A DNA stretch of 64,000 nt from Janthinobacterium sp. 17J80-10 (GCF_004114795.1 NZ_CP035311.1:3844001-3908000); one strand, 5' to 3'; counted from the stretch's first letter, positions 26,104 to 40,402 are shown. Numbers and translations: made by a program. Notes: generated from the sequence alone by a model not told the origin.

Positions 26104-27786
26104 TCAAACTGTTTTTTGTTCGTCGCGCAACTCCCGCCGCAAAATCTTTCCTACATTGGTTTTTGGCAGCGTATCGCGGAACTCGATATATTTCGGCCGC
26201 TTGTACCCCGTGAACTGCTGCTTGCAGTATTCCATCAGTTGCTCGACCGTGAGCGATGGATCCTTGCGCACCACGTACAGCTTGACCGCCTCGCCGGAAT
26301 GCGCATCCGCCACGCCCACACAGGCGCATTCCAGCACGCCCGGATGCTCCGCCACCACGCCCTCGATTTCATTCGGGTACACATTGAACCCGGATACCAG
26401 GATCATGTCTTTCTTGCGATCGACAATGCGCACATAACCACGTTCATCCATGACGCCGATATCGCCCGTCTTGAAAAAACCGTCAGGCGTCATGACCTTG
26501 GCGGTTTCATCCGGCCGCTTCCAGTATCCCGCCATGACTTGCGGGCCGCGCACGGCGATTTCGCCAGGCTGCCCCAACGGCACGGGCTTGCCATCCTCAT
26601 CCAGGATGGTCAGTTCCGTGGAAGGCAGGGGCAAGCCGATGGTCCCGGTGAATTCCTTGGCATCGGCCAGGTTGCAGCTGACGACCGGCGAGGTTTCCGA
26701 CAAGCCGTAACCTTCCGCGATCGGACAGCCCGTCACATTGAACCAGCGGTCCGCGACGGCTTTTTGTACAGCCATGCCGCCGCCCACGCTGATCTTCAGC
26801 GTTGAAAAATCAAGCTTGGCAAATTCCGCATTGTTCAGCAAGCCATTGAACAAGGTATTTACTGCCGGGATCATATTGAAGGGATACTTTGCCAGGGTCT
26901 TGATAAAGCCTGGAATGTCGCGCGGATTGGCAATCAGGATATTGACCGCACCCACGCGCGTGCCCAACAGGAAACAGCTTGTCAATGCAAAGATATGGTA
27001 AAGCGGCAATGCACAGATCATGCTGATTTGCTCCACCTTCGGCGCCTTGTTAAGACCCGGCCCTAGCCAGAGATCGCATTGCAAGGCATTGGCCAGCACG
27101 TTGCGATGCAACAGGGTTGCCCCCTTGGAAATACCTGTCGTACCCCCGGTATATTGCAGAAAGGCGATGTCGTCCTGCGTCACGGTCACTGGCCGCCAAC
27201 TCATGCGCGCCGCATCGGACAATACCTTGCTAAAAGTAACAGCCCCTGGCAAATGATAGGCCGGCACCATTTTCTTGACATGGCGCACCACGAAATTGAC
27301 CAGTAGGCCCTTCATCCCGCCTAACAACTCGCCCATGCTGGCCACCACGACATGCCTGACCTGGGTTTTGCCAATGACTTGCTGCAGAATATGCGCAAAA
27401 TTTTCCAGGATGATGATTGCTTCGGCACCCGAGTCGACCAGTTGATGTTCCAGTTCGCGCGGCGTGTACAAAGGATTGACATTGACCACGATGTAACCTG
27501 CCCGCAATGCCGCAGCCATCGCCACCGGATATTGCAAGACATTGGGCATCATGATGGCAACGCGCGCGCCTTTCTGCAGCCCCCGGGCTTGCAGCCATGC
27601 CCCCATCTTCCTTGACATGGCATCGACTTGCGCATACGTGATCGCCTTGTCCATGCTGACAAAGGCATTACGCTTCGCATACTTCTTGAATGACTCTTCC
27701 AGCAAGTGGGCCAGGGAATCATACTGCCCCAGATCGATCTCGGCGGGAATTTCAGGTGGATAGGATTTTAGCCAGAACTTGTCCAT
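26104..27786 (-). CDS. fadD: long-chain fatty acid-CoA ligase
   Basis: FadD activates fatty acids with ATP and CoA for beta-oxidation at the inner membrane. The 560-residue sequence begins MDKFWLKSYPPEIPAEID, typical of proteobacterial FadD. It has the P-loop YTGGTTGISKGA near residue 208, the YGLSETSP adenylate motif, GEIAVRGPQVMAGYW, and DRKKDMILVSGFNVYPNEIE with a C-terminal catalytic Lys in PKTNVGKILRREL. I chose the ATG at 27786; upstream in-frame codons do not match. Confidence 0.96.
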   Translation of the reverse strand: MDKFWLKSYPPEIPAEIDLGQYDSLAHLLEESFKKYAKRNAFVSMDKAITYAQVDAMSRKMGAWLQARGLQKGARVAIMMPNVLQYPVAMAAALRAGYIVVNVNPLYTPRELEHQLVDSGAEAIIILENFAHILQQVIGKTQVRHVVVASMGELLGGMKGLLVNFVVRHVKKMVPAYHLPGAVTFSKVLSDAARMSWRPVTVTQDDIAFLQYTGGTTGISKGATLLHRNVLANALQCDLWLGPGLNKAPKVEQISMICALPLYHIFALTSCFLLGTRVGAVNILIANPRDIPGFIKTLAKYPFNMIPAVNTLFNGLLNNAEFAKLDFSTLKISVGGGMAVQKAVADRWFNVTGCPIAEGYGLSETSPVVSCNLADAKEFTGTIGLPLPSTELTILDEDGKPVPLGQPGEIAVRGPQVMAGYWKRPDETAKVMTPDGFFKTGDIGVMDERGYVRIVDRKKDMILVSGFNVYPNEIEGVVAEHPGVLECACVGVADAHSGEAVKLYVVRKDPSLTVEQLMEYCKQQFTGYKRPKYIEFRDTLPKTNVGKILRRELRDEQKTV

Positions 27787-27952
27787 GTCAGCGCCCTTGT
27801 CTCTCTTATAGGTATCATGCTTGGTGAGGCAATTCCTGAACAAATTGCATTTGTTCAAATATGATCCTATCGGGCGACGCCCTCAGGTGCAAGTGTTTAA
27901 GGCAATAACGAATGATTCTCTTGTTCGCAACGGCCTATTGCAATGCAACACA

Positions 27953-29050
27953 TCAATTGTGCACCTGGTTTTCCGCATCGTCGGTCAGTGCGGCCTGCAC
28001 GGGTGCCACCCCAAGAGCGGCCAGGCGCTGGTGGCGTTGCTGCGGCTCCAATGCAGAAATGCTGCGCACTGCCGCATAAAAATTTCCCAGGTCGGACTCC
28101 TGCTGCAGCAGCGTGCGAAAGCCCGGCACCAGGTCATGATAAGTTGCCACCAATGCCAGGTGCGCATTGTTCAGCGGTTCGGCAAACCATCGGTCGTATC
28201 CTGCATAGCCACCCCAGCGCTGCTTTAATTCGCCATAGGCAACTTGCATGGACTGGAAGATTTCCGCCTTGCGGGCGATTTTCCGGGCATCGCTTGCGCG
28301 ACTGGCGTAATTGCTTTCGAGCGCCTCCCGGGTCGTGAGCAATAGCGCCAGAAAATCCTGCTTGCGGGCGGCGTGGAGGCGATAAGCCGCCCGCATTTTC
28401 TCGTCGCCGTGCGCCTTGATCCAGCGCTCGACTCCCAACTCCTCGACCGCCACCGCGAACGATTCATTAAAGCGCGAATCGCCCGGTGCATACGCGACCT
28501 GATGCGCCAGCTCGTGGAACATCAGGCGCGCCAGTTCGGCTTCCGGATATTGCACGAATGTCGACAGCACCGGATCGTCGAACCAGCCTAGCGTGGAATA
28601 GGCGGGAACGCCGGAGACATGCACGTCGTAATTCTGGCTGCGCAGTTCCGCCGCATAGGCCTGGGCCTCTTCCTGGCTGTAATAACCCCGGTAATTGACA
28701 CACCCGGCAATAGGAAAACACCATTGCGAGGCTTGCAGGGAAAGCGCGGGGGTTGCCACGACATTCCACAGGACATAGGGCCGCTGCAAGTCGGCGTAGG
28801 AAGTGAACGTGCCATTGTCAGGCAAGTGCAATTCTTTGGAGGCAAAACGGCGAATTTCCTTGACCTTGGCGAGTTGGCCTTTCAGCTTCCCTGCCACTGC
28901 CGGATCAGCCAGCCAGTCATCGATTGCCCGGGCCTGGGCCATCAAGGAAAACTGGCCTTGCGCCGCCTGCACGTAATATCCCAGCTGGGCACAGCCCCCC
29001 ATCAGGACTGCCGCCCCGAACGCCATGCCAATCCGCCATTTCTTGCCCAT
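27953..29050 (-). CDS. lipoprotein zinc aminopeptidase family protein (DUF2265-like)
   Basis: A 365-residue predicted lipoprotein. The N-terminal signal ends in LMGGC with the lipidated Cys at about 20. Further on is MFHELAHQ (HExxH at 179-183), then FNESFAVAVEE, where the downstream Glu would complete a gluzincin zinc site. The rest is alpha-helical. These features match the proteobacterial putative aminopeptidase family PF10023. The start is ambiguous between ATGs at 29059 and 29050; a GGAG lies 11 nt before the latter, so I used it. Location is inferred to be the periplasmic face of a membrane. Confidence 0.85.
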   Translation of the reverse strand: MGKKWRIGMAFGAAVLMGGCAQLGYYVQAAQGQFSLMAQARAIDDWLADPAVAGKLKGQLAKVKEIRRFASKELHLPDNGTFTSYADLQRPYVLWNVVATPALSLQASQWCFPIAGCVNYRGYYSQEEAQAYAAELRSQNYDVHVSGVPAYSTLGWFDDPVLSTFVQYPEAELARLMFHELAHQVAYAPGDSRFNESFAVAVEELGVERWIKAHGDEKMRAAYRLHAARKQDFLALLLTTREALESNYASRASDARKIARKAEIFQSMQVAYGELKQRWGGYAGYDRWFAEPLNNAHLALVATYHDLVPGFRTLLQQESDLGNFYAAVRSISALEPQQRHQRLAALGVAPVQAALTDDAENQVHN

Positions 29051-29268
29051 ATCCCGCATTGCTCCAGACGACACTATCAAAAAAACAGCACGCTCTCTCT
29101 ACGGCTGCTTTCACGCCATTGTAATGAGCTTTGCCCCGATGAAAAGTTCATCCCGCAAGAAACTCTATCCGCAGTCATGTCAAAAGTGCAGCCTGCGGGA
29201 GACGGTACAGTAGCGTAATATATCTGGAAATCACACAAGGACCCGGAAGCGGATGCCCAAGTCCGCCG

Positions 29269-30495
29269 ATGACCATGCCACCTGCTGCCCCGGCCACCGC
29301 CATGAAATTGATCGATTCCATACTCCAGTCCCAGAACGAGCTGCTGCAAATACGGCAAGACATCCACGCCCACCCGGAACTCGCTTTCGAGGAACAGCGC
29401 ACGGCCGACGTCGTGGCACAAAAACTCGGCGAATGGGGCATCCCGGTATTGCGCGGTCTTGGCGGCACCGGCGTCGTCGGCATTCTCAAGAATGGCGCAA
29501 GCCAGCGTGCGCTCGGCCTGCGCGCCGACATGGATGCGTTACCGGTCCAGGAAATCAACCGCTTCGCGCATGCTTCCCGCCATCCCGGCAAGATGCACGC
29601 CTGTGGCCATGATGGCCACACCGCGATGTTGCTGGGCGCTGCCCGCCATCTGGCGCAGCATCGCGATTTCGATGGCACCATCTACCTGATTTTCCAGCCA
29701 GCGGAAGAAGGCGGCGGCGGCGCCCGCCGCATGATCGAAGACGGCTTGTTCGAACAATGCCCGATGGATGCCGTGTTCGGCATGCATAACTGGCCCGGCA
29801 TGCCTGCCGGCCGCTTCGGCGTGGTGCCGGGCCCGATGATGGCCTCGTCGAACGAATTCGAAGTCATCGTGCGCGGCAAGGGTGCCCATGCCGCGCAACC
29901 GCACAAGGCAATCGACCCGGTCATGGTGGCCATCCAGATCGCCCAAAGCTGGCAAACGATCGTTTCGCGCAATTGCAATCCCTTCGATGCCGCCGTGCTG
30001 AGCGTCACCCAGATTCACGCCGGCAGCGCCACCAATGTCATCCCCGACGACGCCCGCCTGATCGGCACCGTGCGCACCTTCCGCACAGCCACGCTCGACA
30101 TGATCGAAGCGCGCATGGAGCAGATCGCGGCGAATACGGCGGCCGCCTTCGAAGCGCAAGTCGACTTCCATTTCCAGCGCAACTACCCCGCGCTGATCAA
30201 CGATGCAGGTGAAACTGCCTTCGCGGTCGAAGTGCTGCAGTCGGTGGCCGGCATCGACAATGTCGACACCGACATCGAACCGACCATGGGTGCGGAAGAC
30301 TTTGCCTTCATGCTGCAGGAAAAACCGGGGTGCTATGTCTTTCTTGGCAATGGCGAAGGCCAGCACCGCGCCGCAGGCCACGGGCTGGGTCCCTGCAACC
30401 TGCACAACCCCAGTTACGATTTCAACGATGCCCTGCTGCCGGTAGGCGCCAGCTATTGGGTTCACCTGGCGCACGCCTGGCTGGCACGGGTCTAA
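29269..30495 (+). CDS. M20 family amidohydrolase (hippurate hydrolase / N-acyl amino acid hydrolase type)
   Basis: A 408-residue metal-dependent amidase of the M20D group. It shows IHAHPELAFEE, the metal-binding HACGHDGHTAMLLGAA and the catalytic Glu in FQPAEEGGGGA. The dimerisation domain is FEVIVRGKGAHAAQPHKAIDP, and the final ligand region is PTMGAEDFAFMLQEKPGCYVFLGNG. Substrates in the family are N-acyl or N-carbamoyl amino acids and indole-acetyl conjugates; this one cannot be assigned. Start ATG at 29269 lacks a clear ribosome-binding site; the in-frame ATG at 29302 is an alternative. Confidence 0.93.
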   Translation: MTMPPAAPATAMKLIDSILQSQNELLQIRQDIHAHPELAFEEQRTADVVAQKLGEWGIPVLRGLGGTGVVGILKNGASQRALGLRADMDALPVQEINRFAHASRHPGKMHACGHDGHTAMLLGAARHLAQHRDFDGTIYLIFQPAEEGGGGARRMIEDGLFEQCPMDAVFGMHNWPGMPAGRFGVVPGPMMASSNEFEVIVRGKGAHAAQPHKAIDPVMVAIQIAQSWQTIVSRNCNPFDAAVLSVTQIHAGSATNVIPDDARLIGTVRTFRTATLDMIEARMEQIAANTAAAFEAQVDFHFQRNYPALINDAGETAFAVEVLQSVAGIDNVDTDIEPTMGAEDFAFMLQEKPGCYVFLGNGEGQHRAAGHGLGPCNLHNPSYDFNDALLPVGASYWVHLAHAWLARV

Positions 30496-30518
30496 AACCC
30501 GACACCGGCAGGCAAACG

Positions 30519-31295
30519 CTAGCGATTCTGCGACAGCAGGCGAATGTCGCCATACCAGGTTTCCACCGACTCCCCGGTGAAGTCGCTATCGGTGAGAATT
30601 CCCACGCCAATCAGGCGGCCCGGCTTTTCGCCGTAAGCACGCTCGAAATCCTCGATGATGTTGCGCTCAAATTCGCGCCACTTGCCGACACTGTCCGTGC
30701 CGTTCTCCACTACCACGTGGCGAATCCGGCTCGAGCGCTTGCTATGTCTGATCGTGCCAGCCGGCTCCTTGCCATGCCACTCGTACATCAGGGTCGCGTA
30801 AGGAAACTCGTGTCCGGTGATCAGCTTGGCTGTTTCAAACAGGATTTGTTCGGAAAACGACAACGACTCCTTGTCGCCGTCGAAGCCGAGGATAATGCGG
30901 GCGGGCGTATCTTCCATCAGTTCCTGGGCATGCGCGATGCTCTCGCCCAAAGTACCTATCTTCCACTGCCAGCGCAGCAGCGGCTGCTCTTGCGGATCGA
31001 TGCTGACACGCTGCATCAGGCCTGAAGATGCATTGGATGAAAATGCGCGCAGCACGGTCCGGTCCCGTTCGGCCACCAGACTGTAGTCAGTACGGTTCTT
31101 GTGCTTGAAAATCACCATCGGCATCCAGCCGTTCGGCAGTCCGCCGGCCGGACCGGAGGAGAACATCGAAAGCGGAGCAACCCCCTGCGTGTCCTGCTCT
31201 GCCTTGACGCTTTCGGCACGCTGTTCCGCCGGCGGGCCAAAGGCACAGCCGGCGACGGCCAGCGACGCGGCCAATAAAGTACAAATACGCTTCAT
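30519..31295 (-). CDS. DUF3047 domain lipoprotein, function unknown
   Basis: A 258-residue predicted lipoprotein: MKRICTLLAASLAVAGC, with the lipid-attached Cys at 17. The body matches the DUF3047 family, with MQRVSIDPQEQPLLRWQWKIG, ARIILGFDGDKESLSFSEQ and GHEFPYATLMYEWHGK. No enzyme signature is visible; the fold is probably beta-rich. It lies convergent to the M20 hydrolase (23-bp gap) and downstream of a dehydrogenase gene on the same strand. I chose the ATG at 31295 because the signal peptide begins there. Confidence 0.85.
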   Translation of the reverse strand: MKRICTLLAASLAVAGCAFGPPAEQRAESVKAEQDTQGVAPLSMFSSGPAGGLPNGWMPMVIFKHKNRTDYSLVAERDRTVLRAFSSNASSGLMQRVSIDPQEQPLLRWQWKIGTLGESIAHAQELMEDTPARIILGFDGDKESLSFSEQILFETAKLITGHEFPYATLMYEWHGKEPAGTIRHSKRSSRIRHVVVENGTDSVGKWREFERNIIEDFERAYGEKPGRLIGVGILTDSDFTGESVETWYGDIRLLSQNR

Positions 31296-31332
31296 AAGTT
31301 CATACGTCCTGCAGAGCGGGATGAAAAAAGGC

Positions 31333-32244
31333 TTAAGGCAACTGGTCAGGGGCACAACCGACCCGTGCCCCTGGATTGATGCGTTCCAGCGCCAGCAGCG
31401 CGGCAGACTGGTCGGCATGCGGCAGCGATTCCAGAATGCTGCGGTAACGCTCGGTTACCAGTTCCGTGACAGGCAACCTGACACCGGCGGCCGCAGCGGC
31501 AACCAGAACGTTTTCCAGATCCTTGGCCTGGCTCTTGACCTGGCCACCCGGAAGAAAGTTACGCTCCAACATCCGCTGCCCGTGCACTTCCAGGATACGG
31601 CTCTCGGCAAACCCTCCCCGGATTGCCGCGCGCACGGCGACCGGATCGGCGCCGCCAGCCTGGGCCAGCAGCAGTGCTTCGGCAATAATATTCAATGTGC
31701 CGCCGACAATCAACTGGTTGCACAGCTTGGCCAACTGGCCGCAGCCGGCCGGCCCGACGCGCGTCGGGCGGCCCAGCACCTGCAGCAACGCCTCTACGCG
31801 GGCAAAGTCCGATTCGGCGCCGCCGGCCATGATCGCCAGCGTTCCCGCCTCGGCTCCCAACACCCCGCCCGACACAGGCGCGTCGATAAAGCCGATCCCT
31901 CGCTCCTGCAGCCAGGCATGCATGGCCTCAGCTTCGGCTTGCTTTGTCGAACTCATGTCGACTACCAGCGCTCCGGTACGCAAGCCCGCTGCTGCCTGGC
32001 CGACGACGTCGGCGACCGCCCTGCCGTCTTCGAGCATGGTAATGACCACATCGGCTTGTGCCGCCGCATCTGCCGCCGTCCCCGCAATCGTCGCGCCCAA
32101 AGACTGCAGTGCGCTTGCCTTGGCGGCGCTGCGGTTCCAGGCAACAAGGGTGTGGCCTGCCTGGAGCAGACGCGTTGCCATTGGCTTGCCCATCAGGCCA
32201 ATTCCCAGAAACGCTACACGTACCGGCGCTGTTGCTGCCATCAT
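31333..32244 (-). CDS. NAD(P)-dependent beta-hydroxyacid dehydrogenase (3-hydroxyisobutyrate / tartronate semialdehyde reductase family)
   Basis: A 303-residue two-domain dehydrogenase. It has the N-terminal VAFLGIGLMGKPMATRLLQAGH nucleotide-binding motif and NRSAAKA after strand 2, a sequence that favours NADP. Substrate motif is FIDAPVSGGVLGAEAGTLAIMAGG, and the catalytic Lys is in GCGQLAKLCNQL. The all-helical C-terminal domain contains AKDLENVLVAAAAAGVRLP. The exact acid is unassigned. GAGGAA precedes the ATG at 32244 by 5 nt. It is divergent from glpK across a 154-bp gap. Confidence 0.92.
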   Translation of the reverse strand: MMAATAPVRVAFLGIGLMGKPMATRLLQAGHTLVAWNRSAAKASALQSLGATIAGTAADAAAQADVVITMLEDGRAVADVVGQAAAGLRTGALVVDMSSTKQAEAEAMHAWLQERGIGFIDAPVSGGVLGAEAGTLAIMAGGAESDFARVEALLQVLGRPTRVGPAGCGQLAKLCNQLIVGGTLNIIAEALLLAQAGGADPVAVRAAIRGGFAESRILEVHGQRMLERNFLPGGQVKSQAKDLENVLVAAAAAGVRLPVTELVTERYRSILESLPHADQSAALLALERINPGARVGCAPDQLP

Positions 32245-32398
32245 CAATTTCCTCTTTTAACCGGGTTGAACTGCAAATTGCTGCAGTATCATCACAAAAA
32301 GCCTGCCCGCTGTCGATAGCCGCAAGGCTGGCATGCCGCAGGCGCGCTTTGAGTTGTTGGGGCCAGCACACAATGTCAATCCTGAATGGGGACCTTTC

Positions 32399-33892
32399 AT
32401 GTCGCAATACATACTCGCGCTTGACCAGGGAACAACCAGTTCACGCGCCATCCTATTCGACCATGAAGGCAAAGTACGCGGCTGCGCACAACAGGAGTTC
32501 CGCCAGATTTTCCCGCAACCCGGATGGGTGGAACACGATCCCACGGAGATCTGGGAAACGCAACTGGCAGTTGCCCGCCAGGTCATCCATGAAAGCGCAA
32601 TAGCGCCAGGCGCCATTGCGGCCATCGGCATTAGCAACCAGCGAGAAACCACCGTCATCTGGGACCGCGCCACAGGCCTGCCGATCGCGAATGCGATTGT
32701 ATGGCAAGACCGCCGCACCGCTTCCGCCTGTGATCAGCTCCAGCAGAGCGGCTTTGCGGATCTGGTACAACGCAAGACCGGCCTGGTACTCGATGCCTAT
32801 TTTTCCGCCACCAAAATCGGATGGCTGCTCGACAATGTCGCCGGTGCCCGCGCCCGTGCCGAACGCGGCGAACTCGCGTTCGGCACGATCGATTCATGGC
32901 TGGCATTCAAACTGACCGGCGCACACGTCACCGACATCAGCAATGCTTCCCGCACGATGCTGCTCGACCTGCACAGCTTGCAATGGGATGATGAATTGCT
33001 TGGCCTGTTCCGGATACCGCGCGCGCTCTTGCCAGCCATCGTTCCCTGCAATGGCAGAATCGGCCCCTGCCATCCCGACTGGCTGGGTGCGCCAGTGATG
33101 CTCGCGGGACTGGCAGGCGACCAGCAAGCTGCCACGTTCGGCCAGGCCTGCCATCAGCCTGGCATGGCGAAAAACACCTATGGCACAGGATGCTTCCTCC
33201 TGATGAACACCGGCAGCACCGCGATCAGTTCGAAGAACCGCTTGTTAACCACGGTCGGATGGACGCTCGAGGGTCCTCATGGCGGTACTGACTACATGCT
33301 TGAAGGCAGTGTCTTCATGGCAGGCGCCACCGTGCAGTGGCTGCGCGACGGCTTGCAGATGATCCGCCATGCTGCAGACGTGGAAGCGTTGGCGGCATCC
33401 GTTCCAGATACAGGGGGCGTCGTGCTGGTGCCCGCGTTTACCGGACTTGGCGCGCCATACTGGGATCCGTATGCCCGTGGCACGCTTGCGGGAATGACGC
33501 GCGGCACAAACAGGGCGCATATCGCACGGGCGGCACTGGAAAGCATTGCCTATCAAACGGCGGATGTGCTGCAAGCGATGCAGGCCGATTCCGCCCCACC
33601 GCTGAGTGAACTGCGCGTGGACGGCGGCGCTTCACGCAACAACTTATTAATGCAATTTCAGGCGGATATCCTTGGGGTTCCCGTCGTGCGGCCAACCGTG
33701 ACGGAAACAACTGCGCTCGGGGCCGCCTATCTTGCGGGTCTTTCGGTCGGTTTCTGGTCATCGCGCGAAGAGATCGCTCACCACTGGACCATGGATCGCC
33801 GTTTTGAGCCATCGATGGCCGCGTCCGAACGAGAACATTTAATTTCCCGTTGGAAACGCGCTGTCGAATGTGCGATGAAGTGGGCGTTATGA
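32399..33892 (+). CDS. glpK: glycerol kinase
   Basis: GlpK phosphorylates glycerol to glycerol-3-phosphate. The 497-residue FGGY kinase begins [21 protein letters not shown]. It has [52 protein letters not shown] and the C-terminal FGGY signature region [25 protein letters not shown]. No glpF, glpD or glpR is adjacent, which is less usual. GGGGA lies 6 nt before the ATG at 32399; the in-frame upstream residues are not family-like. Confidence 0.96.
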   Translation: MSQYILALDQGTTSSRAILFDHEGKVRGCAQQEFRQIFPQPGWVEHDPTEIWETQLAVARQVIHESAIAPGAIAAIGISNQRETTVIWDRATGLPIANAIVWQDRRTASACDQLQQSGFADLVQRKTGLVLDAYFSATKIGWLLDNVAGARARAERGELAFGTIDSWLAFKLTGAHVTDISNASRTMLLDLHSLQWDDELLGLFRIPRALLPAIVPCNGRIGPCHPDWLGAPVMLAGLAGDQQAATFGQACHQPGMAKNTYGTGCFLLMNTGSTAISSKNRLLTTVGWTLEGPHGGTDYMLEGSVFMAGATVQWLRDGLQMIRHAADVEALAASVPDTGGVVLVPAFTGLGAPYWDPYARGTLAGMTRGTNRAHIARAALESIAYQTADVLQAMQADSAPPLSELRVDGGASRNNLLMQFQADILGVPVVRPTVTETTALGAAYLAGLSVGFWSSREEIAHHWTMDRRFEPSMAASEREHLISRWKRAVECAMKWAL

Positions 33893-34095
33893 CAATACTT
33901 GACGGGGTTTATGCCCTGGATCATGGTGCTGATCTCTTAATCGGATTATTTTTTTATTTGTAAATTTTTAATTCTTTCTCTATCGTGAAGAACGTGCAGG
34001 AAAATTACCATTTGCAAATATGTTTAATTTTCCGCAAGAACTTAACGCGTGGCTTTACCCATACTATTTCCAGAACACTATTTTTGGGAGGGGAA

Positions 34096-34671
34096 ATGGC
34101 TAGTCAATGTCACCGCCGCAAGCAATGGTTCAGCTATTGCGCCGTGCCGTGCAGTTTTTTTGCACTTTGCCTATTCCTGATCGCTTCGCCGGCCCAAGCC
34201 CAGGCGAGTTCATTGTATGAATTGGCTCCCGCCGCCACCAACAAGCTCGGTCGGCTTGGTTTCCAGTTGAAATGGCAAGCGCACTGGTATCAGGGTAATA
34301 GCAACTATCTGAGCGGGTATTGGGATGCTTCGCTCGCGCGAGCATTTTCTCCAGGCCAGCAAAATTTAGCTGGGGTTGGCCCGAGCGGCCCAGATCAGGG
34401 CCTGGCGGCTGTACTGCGCTATCAGCGTAACGATGGCACCGGATTTTACGCTGAGGCAGGAACGGGCCCCCGCTATCAAGCAAACAGCTTCGATTTGGCG
34501 GGACGAGCCCAAGGCAGCCGCCTGGCGGTGAACGCATTGGCCGGCGTCGGGTTCGTGTGGAAAAATGGTGTTGATCTCGGCTTCAAAGCCGTTCACGTTA
34601 CACGTGGTCAAGGCAAAGATGGCAACGAACCTAGCAATGTTGTCGGCATTGACCTGAAATATCGCTGGTAA
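34096..34671 (+). CDS. small outer-membrane beta-barrel protein, PagL (lipid A 3-O-deacylase)-like
   Basis: A 191-residue exported protein. The signal peptide ends near ASPAQAQA (about residue 38). A small barrel follows with alternating hydrophobic strands (FQLKWQAHWYQ, YLSGYWDASLARAF, GFYAEAGTGPRY, LAVNALAGVGFVW, DLGFKAVHVT). The chain ends in GIDLKYRW with a terminal aromatic residue. Spacing and the final strands resemble PagL/acyloxyacyl hydrolases, whose active site is HxS in the penultimate strand; here it reads HVT. Activity is therefore doubtful. The ATG at 34096 has GGGAGGGG 4 nt upstream. The 200 bp upstream is AT-rich. Confidence 0.7.
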   Translation: MASQCHRRKQWFSYCAVPCSFFALCLFLIASPAQAQASSLYELAPAATNKLGRLGFQLKWQAHWYQGNSNYLSGYWDASLARAFSPGQQNLAGVGPSGPDQGLAAVLRYQRNDGTGFYAEAGTGPRYQANSFDLAGRAQGSRLAVNALAGVGFVWKNGVDLGFKAVHVTRGQGKDGNEPSNVVGIDLKYRW

Positions 34672-34720
34672 TCTTACAAGACTCCTGGGCTACTTAAATC
34701 GCACTCTGGATTCTTGAACT

Positions 34721-34750
34721 AAAAAACGGGCGCTGCGGCGCCTGTTTTTT
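34721..34750 (+). terminator. terminator after the PagL-like gene
   Basis: ACGGGCGC - TGCG - GCGCCTGT with six A before and TTTTTT after, 50 bp past the stop codon. It is also usable on the minus strand. Confidence 0.88.
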
Positions 34751-34851
34751 ATTTGTCGTGACACGCAAGCAAGGGGATGCGCGGCGCAACAACACACGGC
34801 CTGTGCCGCAAGCGCAGGCAAGATGCATTGTTAAAACCGTTGCTGCAAAGC

Positions 34852-34887
34852 GAAACGCCCCACGCTCTTTCGAGGGTGGGGCGTTTC
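34852..34887 (-). terminator. rRNA operon terminator hairpin
   Basis: A 12-bp perfect stem (GAAACGCCCCAC 34852-34863 with 34876-34887) lies 10 bp downstream of the 5S gene on the minus strand. There is no long T-run, so it may act with a second signal such as the hairpin at 34721-34750. Confidence 0.7.
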
Positions 34888-34897
34888 TGGGTAAATA

Positions 34898-35012
34898 GCC
34901 TGACGATGACCTACTTTCACACTGGTTGCAGCACTATCATCGGCGCGAAGTCGTTTCACGGTCCTGTTCGGGATGGGAAGGGGTGGTACCAACTTGCTAT
35001 GGTCATCAGGCA
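34898..35012 (-). rRNA. rrf: 5S ribosomal RNA
   Basis: The minus strand reads TGCCTGATGACCATAGCAAG at the 5' end. It continues through the conserved CCCATCCCGAACAG and GTGAAAC segments to GTCATCGTCAGGC. The terminal TGCCTGATGAC and GTCATCGTCAGGC pair as helix I. Length about 115 nt. It is the last gene of the rRNA operon; ends are approximate to a few bases. Confidence 0.95.
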
Positions 35013-35171
35013 TAACTTGTAGTGTCGCTTGTGGTCCCCGTTACTTTGGGGATCGCAAACAACGCAATCTGGGAAGAAGCAATAGTTTAGGGTACAACTT
35101 AATTGGCGGTTGTGATTGCCAGAATCGATCATGGCATCCACAGCTTACTCATCAACTATAACATCAAGGTT

Positions 35172-38054
<2,883 letters not shown>

Positions 38055-38342
38055 CGTTGACCTCTCTTCCGAGAGACGCTATAGAGTTATTCTGAGTATG
38101 TCGCGTTTGCCGTAATCCAGTCATTCTCGCTTTTTATGGCCAGAACACTTTCATACTTGATGATTGATACAATCACAACCCACCAGCACTCATTCATACT
38201 TGCGTACAAACTTGTACTGATAAATTTCTTTACTATTACTTCTTCCAGATTGTTAAAGAACAAAACAGCCAATGGTCTCTTAAAAACCAAACCATAGTCC
38301 CATCGCTACTTGCACGACTGACTGTGGTTTGACCTTTGAAAC
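38055..38342 (-). other. spacer between tRNA-Ala and 23S rRNA
   Basis: 288 bp without a gene. It contains a boxA-like antitermination element on the minus strand (GTTCTTTAACAAT at about 38249-38261). AT-rich sequence flanks the 23S end, which pairs across the gene for RNase III processing. Confidence 0.6.
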
Positions 38343-38418
38343 TGGTGGAGGTTGACGGGATCGAACCGACGACCCCCTGCTTGCAAAGCAGGTGCTCTCC
38401 CAGCTGAGCTAAACCCCC
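38343..38418 (-). tRNA. tRNA-Ala (anticodon TGC)
   Basis: A 76-nt cloverleaf with encoded CCA. The acceptor is GGGGGTT/AACCTCC, the D-arm AGCTCAGCTGGGAGAGC, the anticodon loop CTTTGCAAG and the T-arm GTCGGTTCGATCCCGTC. It sits in the 16S-23S spacer 7 bp downstream of tRNA-Ile. Confidence 0.98.
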
Positions 38419-38425
38419 GTAATCC

Positions 38426-38502
38426 TGGTGGGTCTGGTTGGGCTCGAACCAACGACCCCCGCGTTATCAACACGGTGCTCTAACCAGCTGAGCTACAGAC
38501 CC
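38426..38502 (-). tRNA. tRNA-Ile (anticodon GAT)
   Basis: A 77-nt cloverleaf with encoded CCA. The acceptor is GGGTCTG/CAGACCC, the anticodon loop TTGATAA and the T-loop GGTTCGAGCC. It is the first spacer tRNA after 16S, the common Ile-Ala order. Confidence 0.98.
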
Positions 38503-38567
38503 GCTTGATCAGACCTCAATCGCATCAACTTCGGATGCACTGTTTTCTGTTCTCTTTAAATAACAGA

Positions 38568-38596
38568 CCGATAAGTGTGGACACTTGACTTGCGTG
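38568..38596 (-). other. 3' arm of the 16S rRNA processing stem
   Basis: CCGATAAGTGTGG (38568-38580, plus strand) is the exact complement of CCACACTTATCGG at 40303-40315, and similarity continues on both sides. In the minus-strand transcript these flank 16S and form the double-stranded stem cut by RNase III. Confidence 0.8.
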
Positions 38597-38603
38597 CAAA
38601 CTC

Positions 38604-40136
<1,533 letters not shown>

Positions 40137-40402
40137 TAATCTCTGTTACTTGCCATTTCTGGCAGATCCCGAAGGATCGTCGCTCACTCAAAATACTGAC
40201 AGATTAAGTTCTTGCGAACTTACCTATTTTCTTTACTTGTGAGCACTTGATATTTTTTAAGTCATCTGCCAGGCGAACCCGGCAGTGCACTCCATCAAGC
40301 GCCCACACTTATCGGCTGTTAATTTTTAAAGAACTTGTTCTGCTCCGCCGTGTTATCAGCGTCGCTGCGAATCGTTGTGTTCGTCAGCAGCAGAGAAACG
40401 AG
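40137..40402 (-). other. rRNA operon leader with boxA-like element and 16S processing arm
   Basis: No gene. On the minus strand this roughly 260-nt leader contains GTTCTTTAAAAATTAACAG (about 40317-40335), a boxA-like antitermination signal. It also has the 5' arm of the 16S processing stem (40290-40315), complementary to 38568-38596. Confidence 0.75.
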
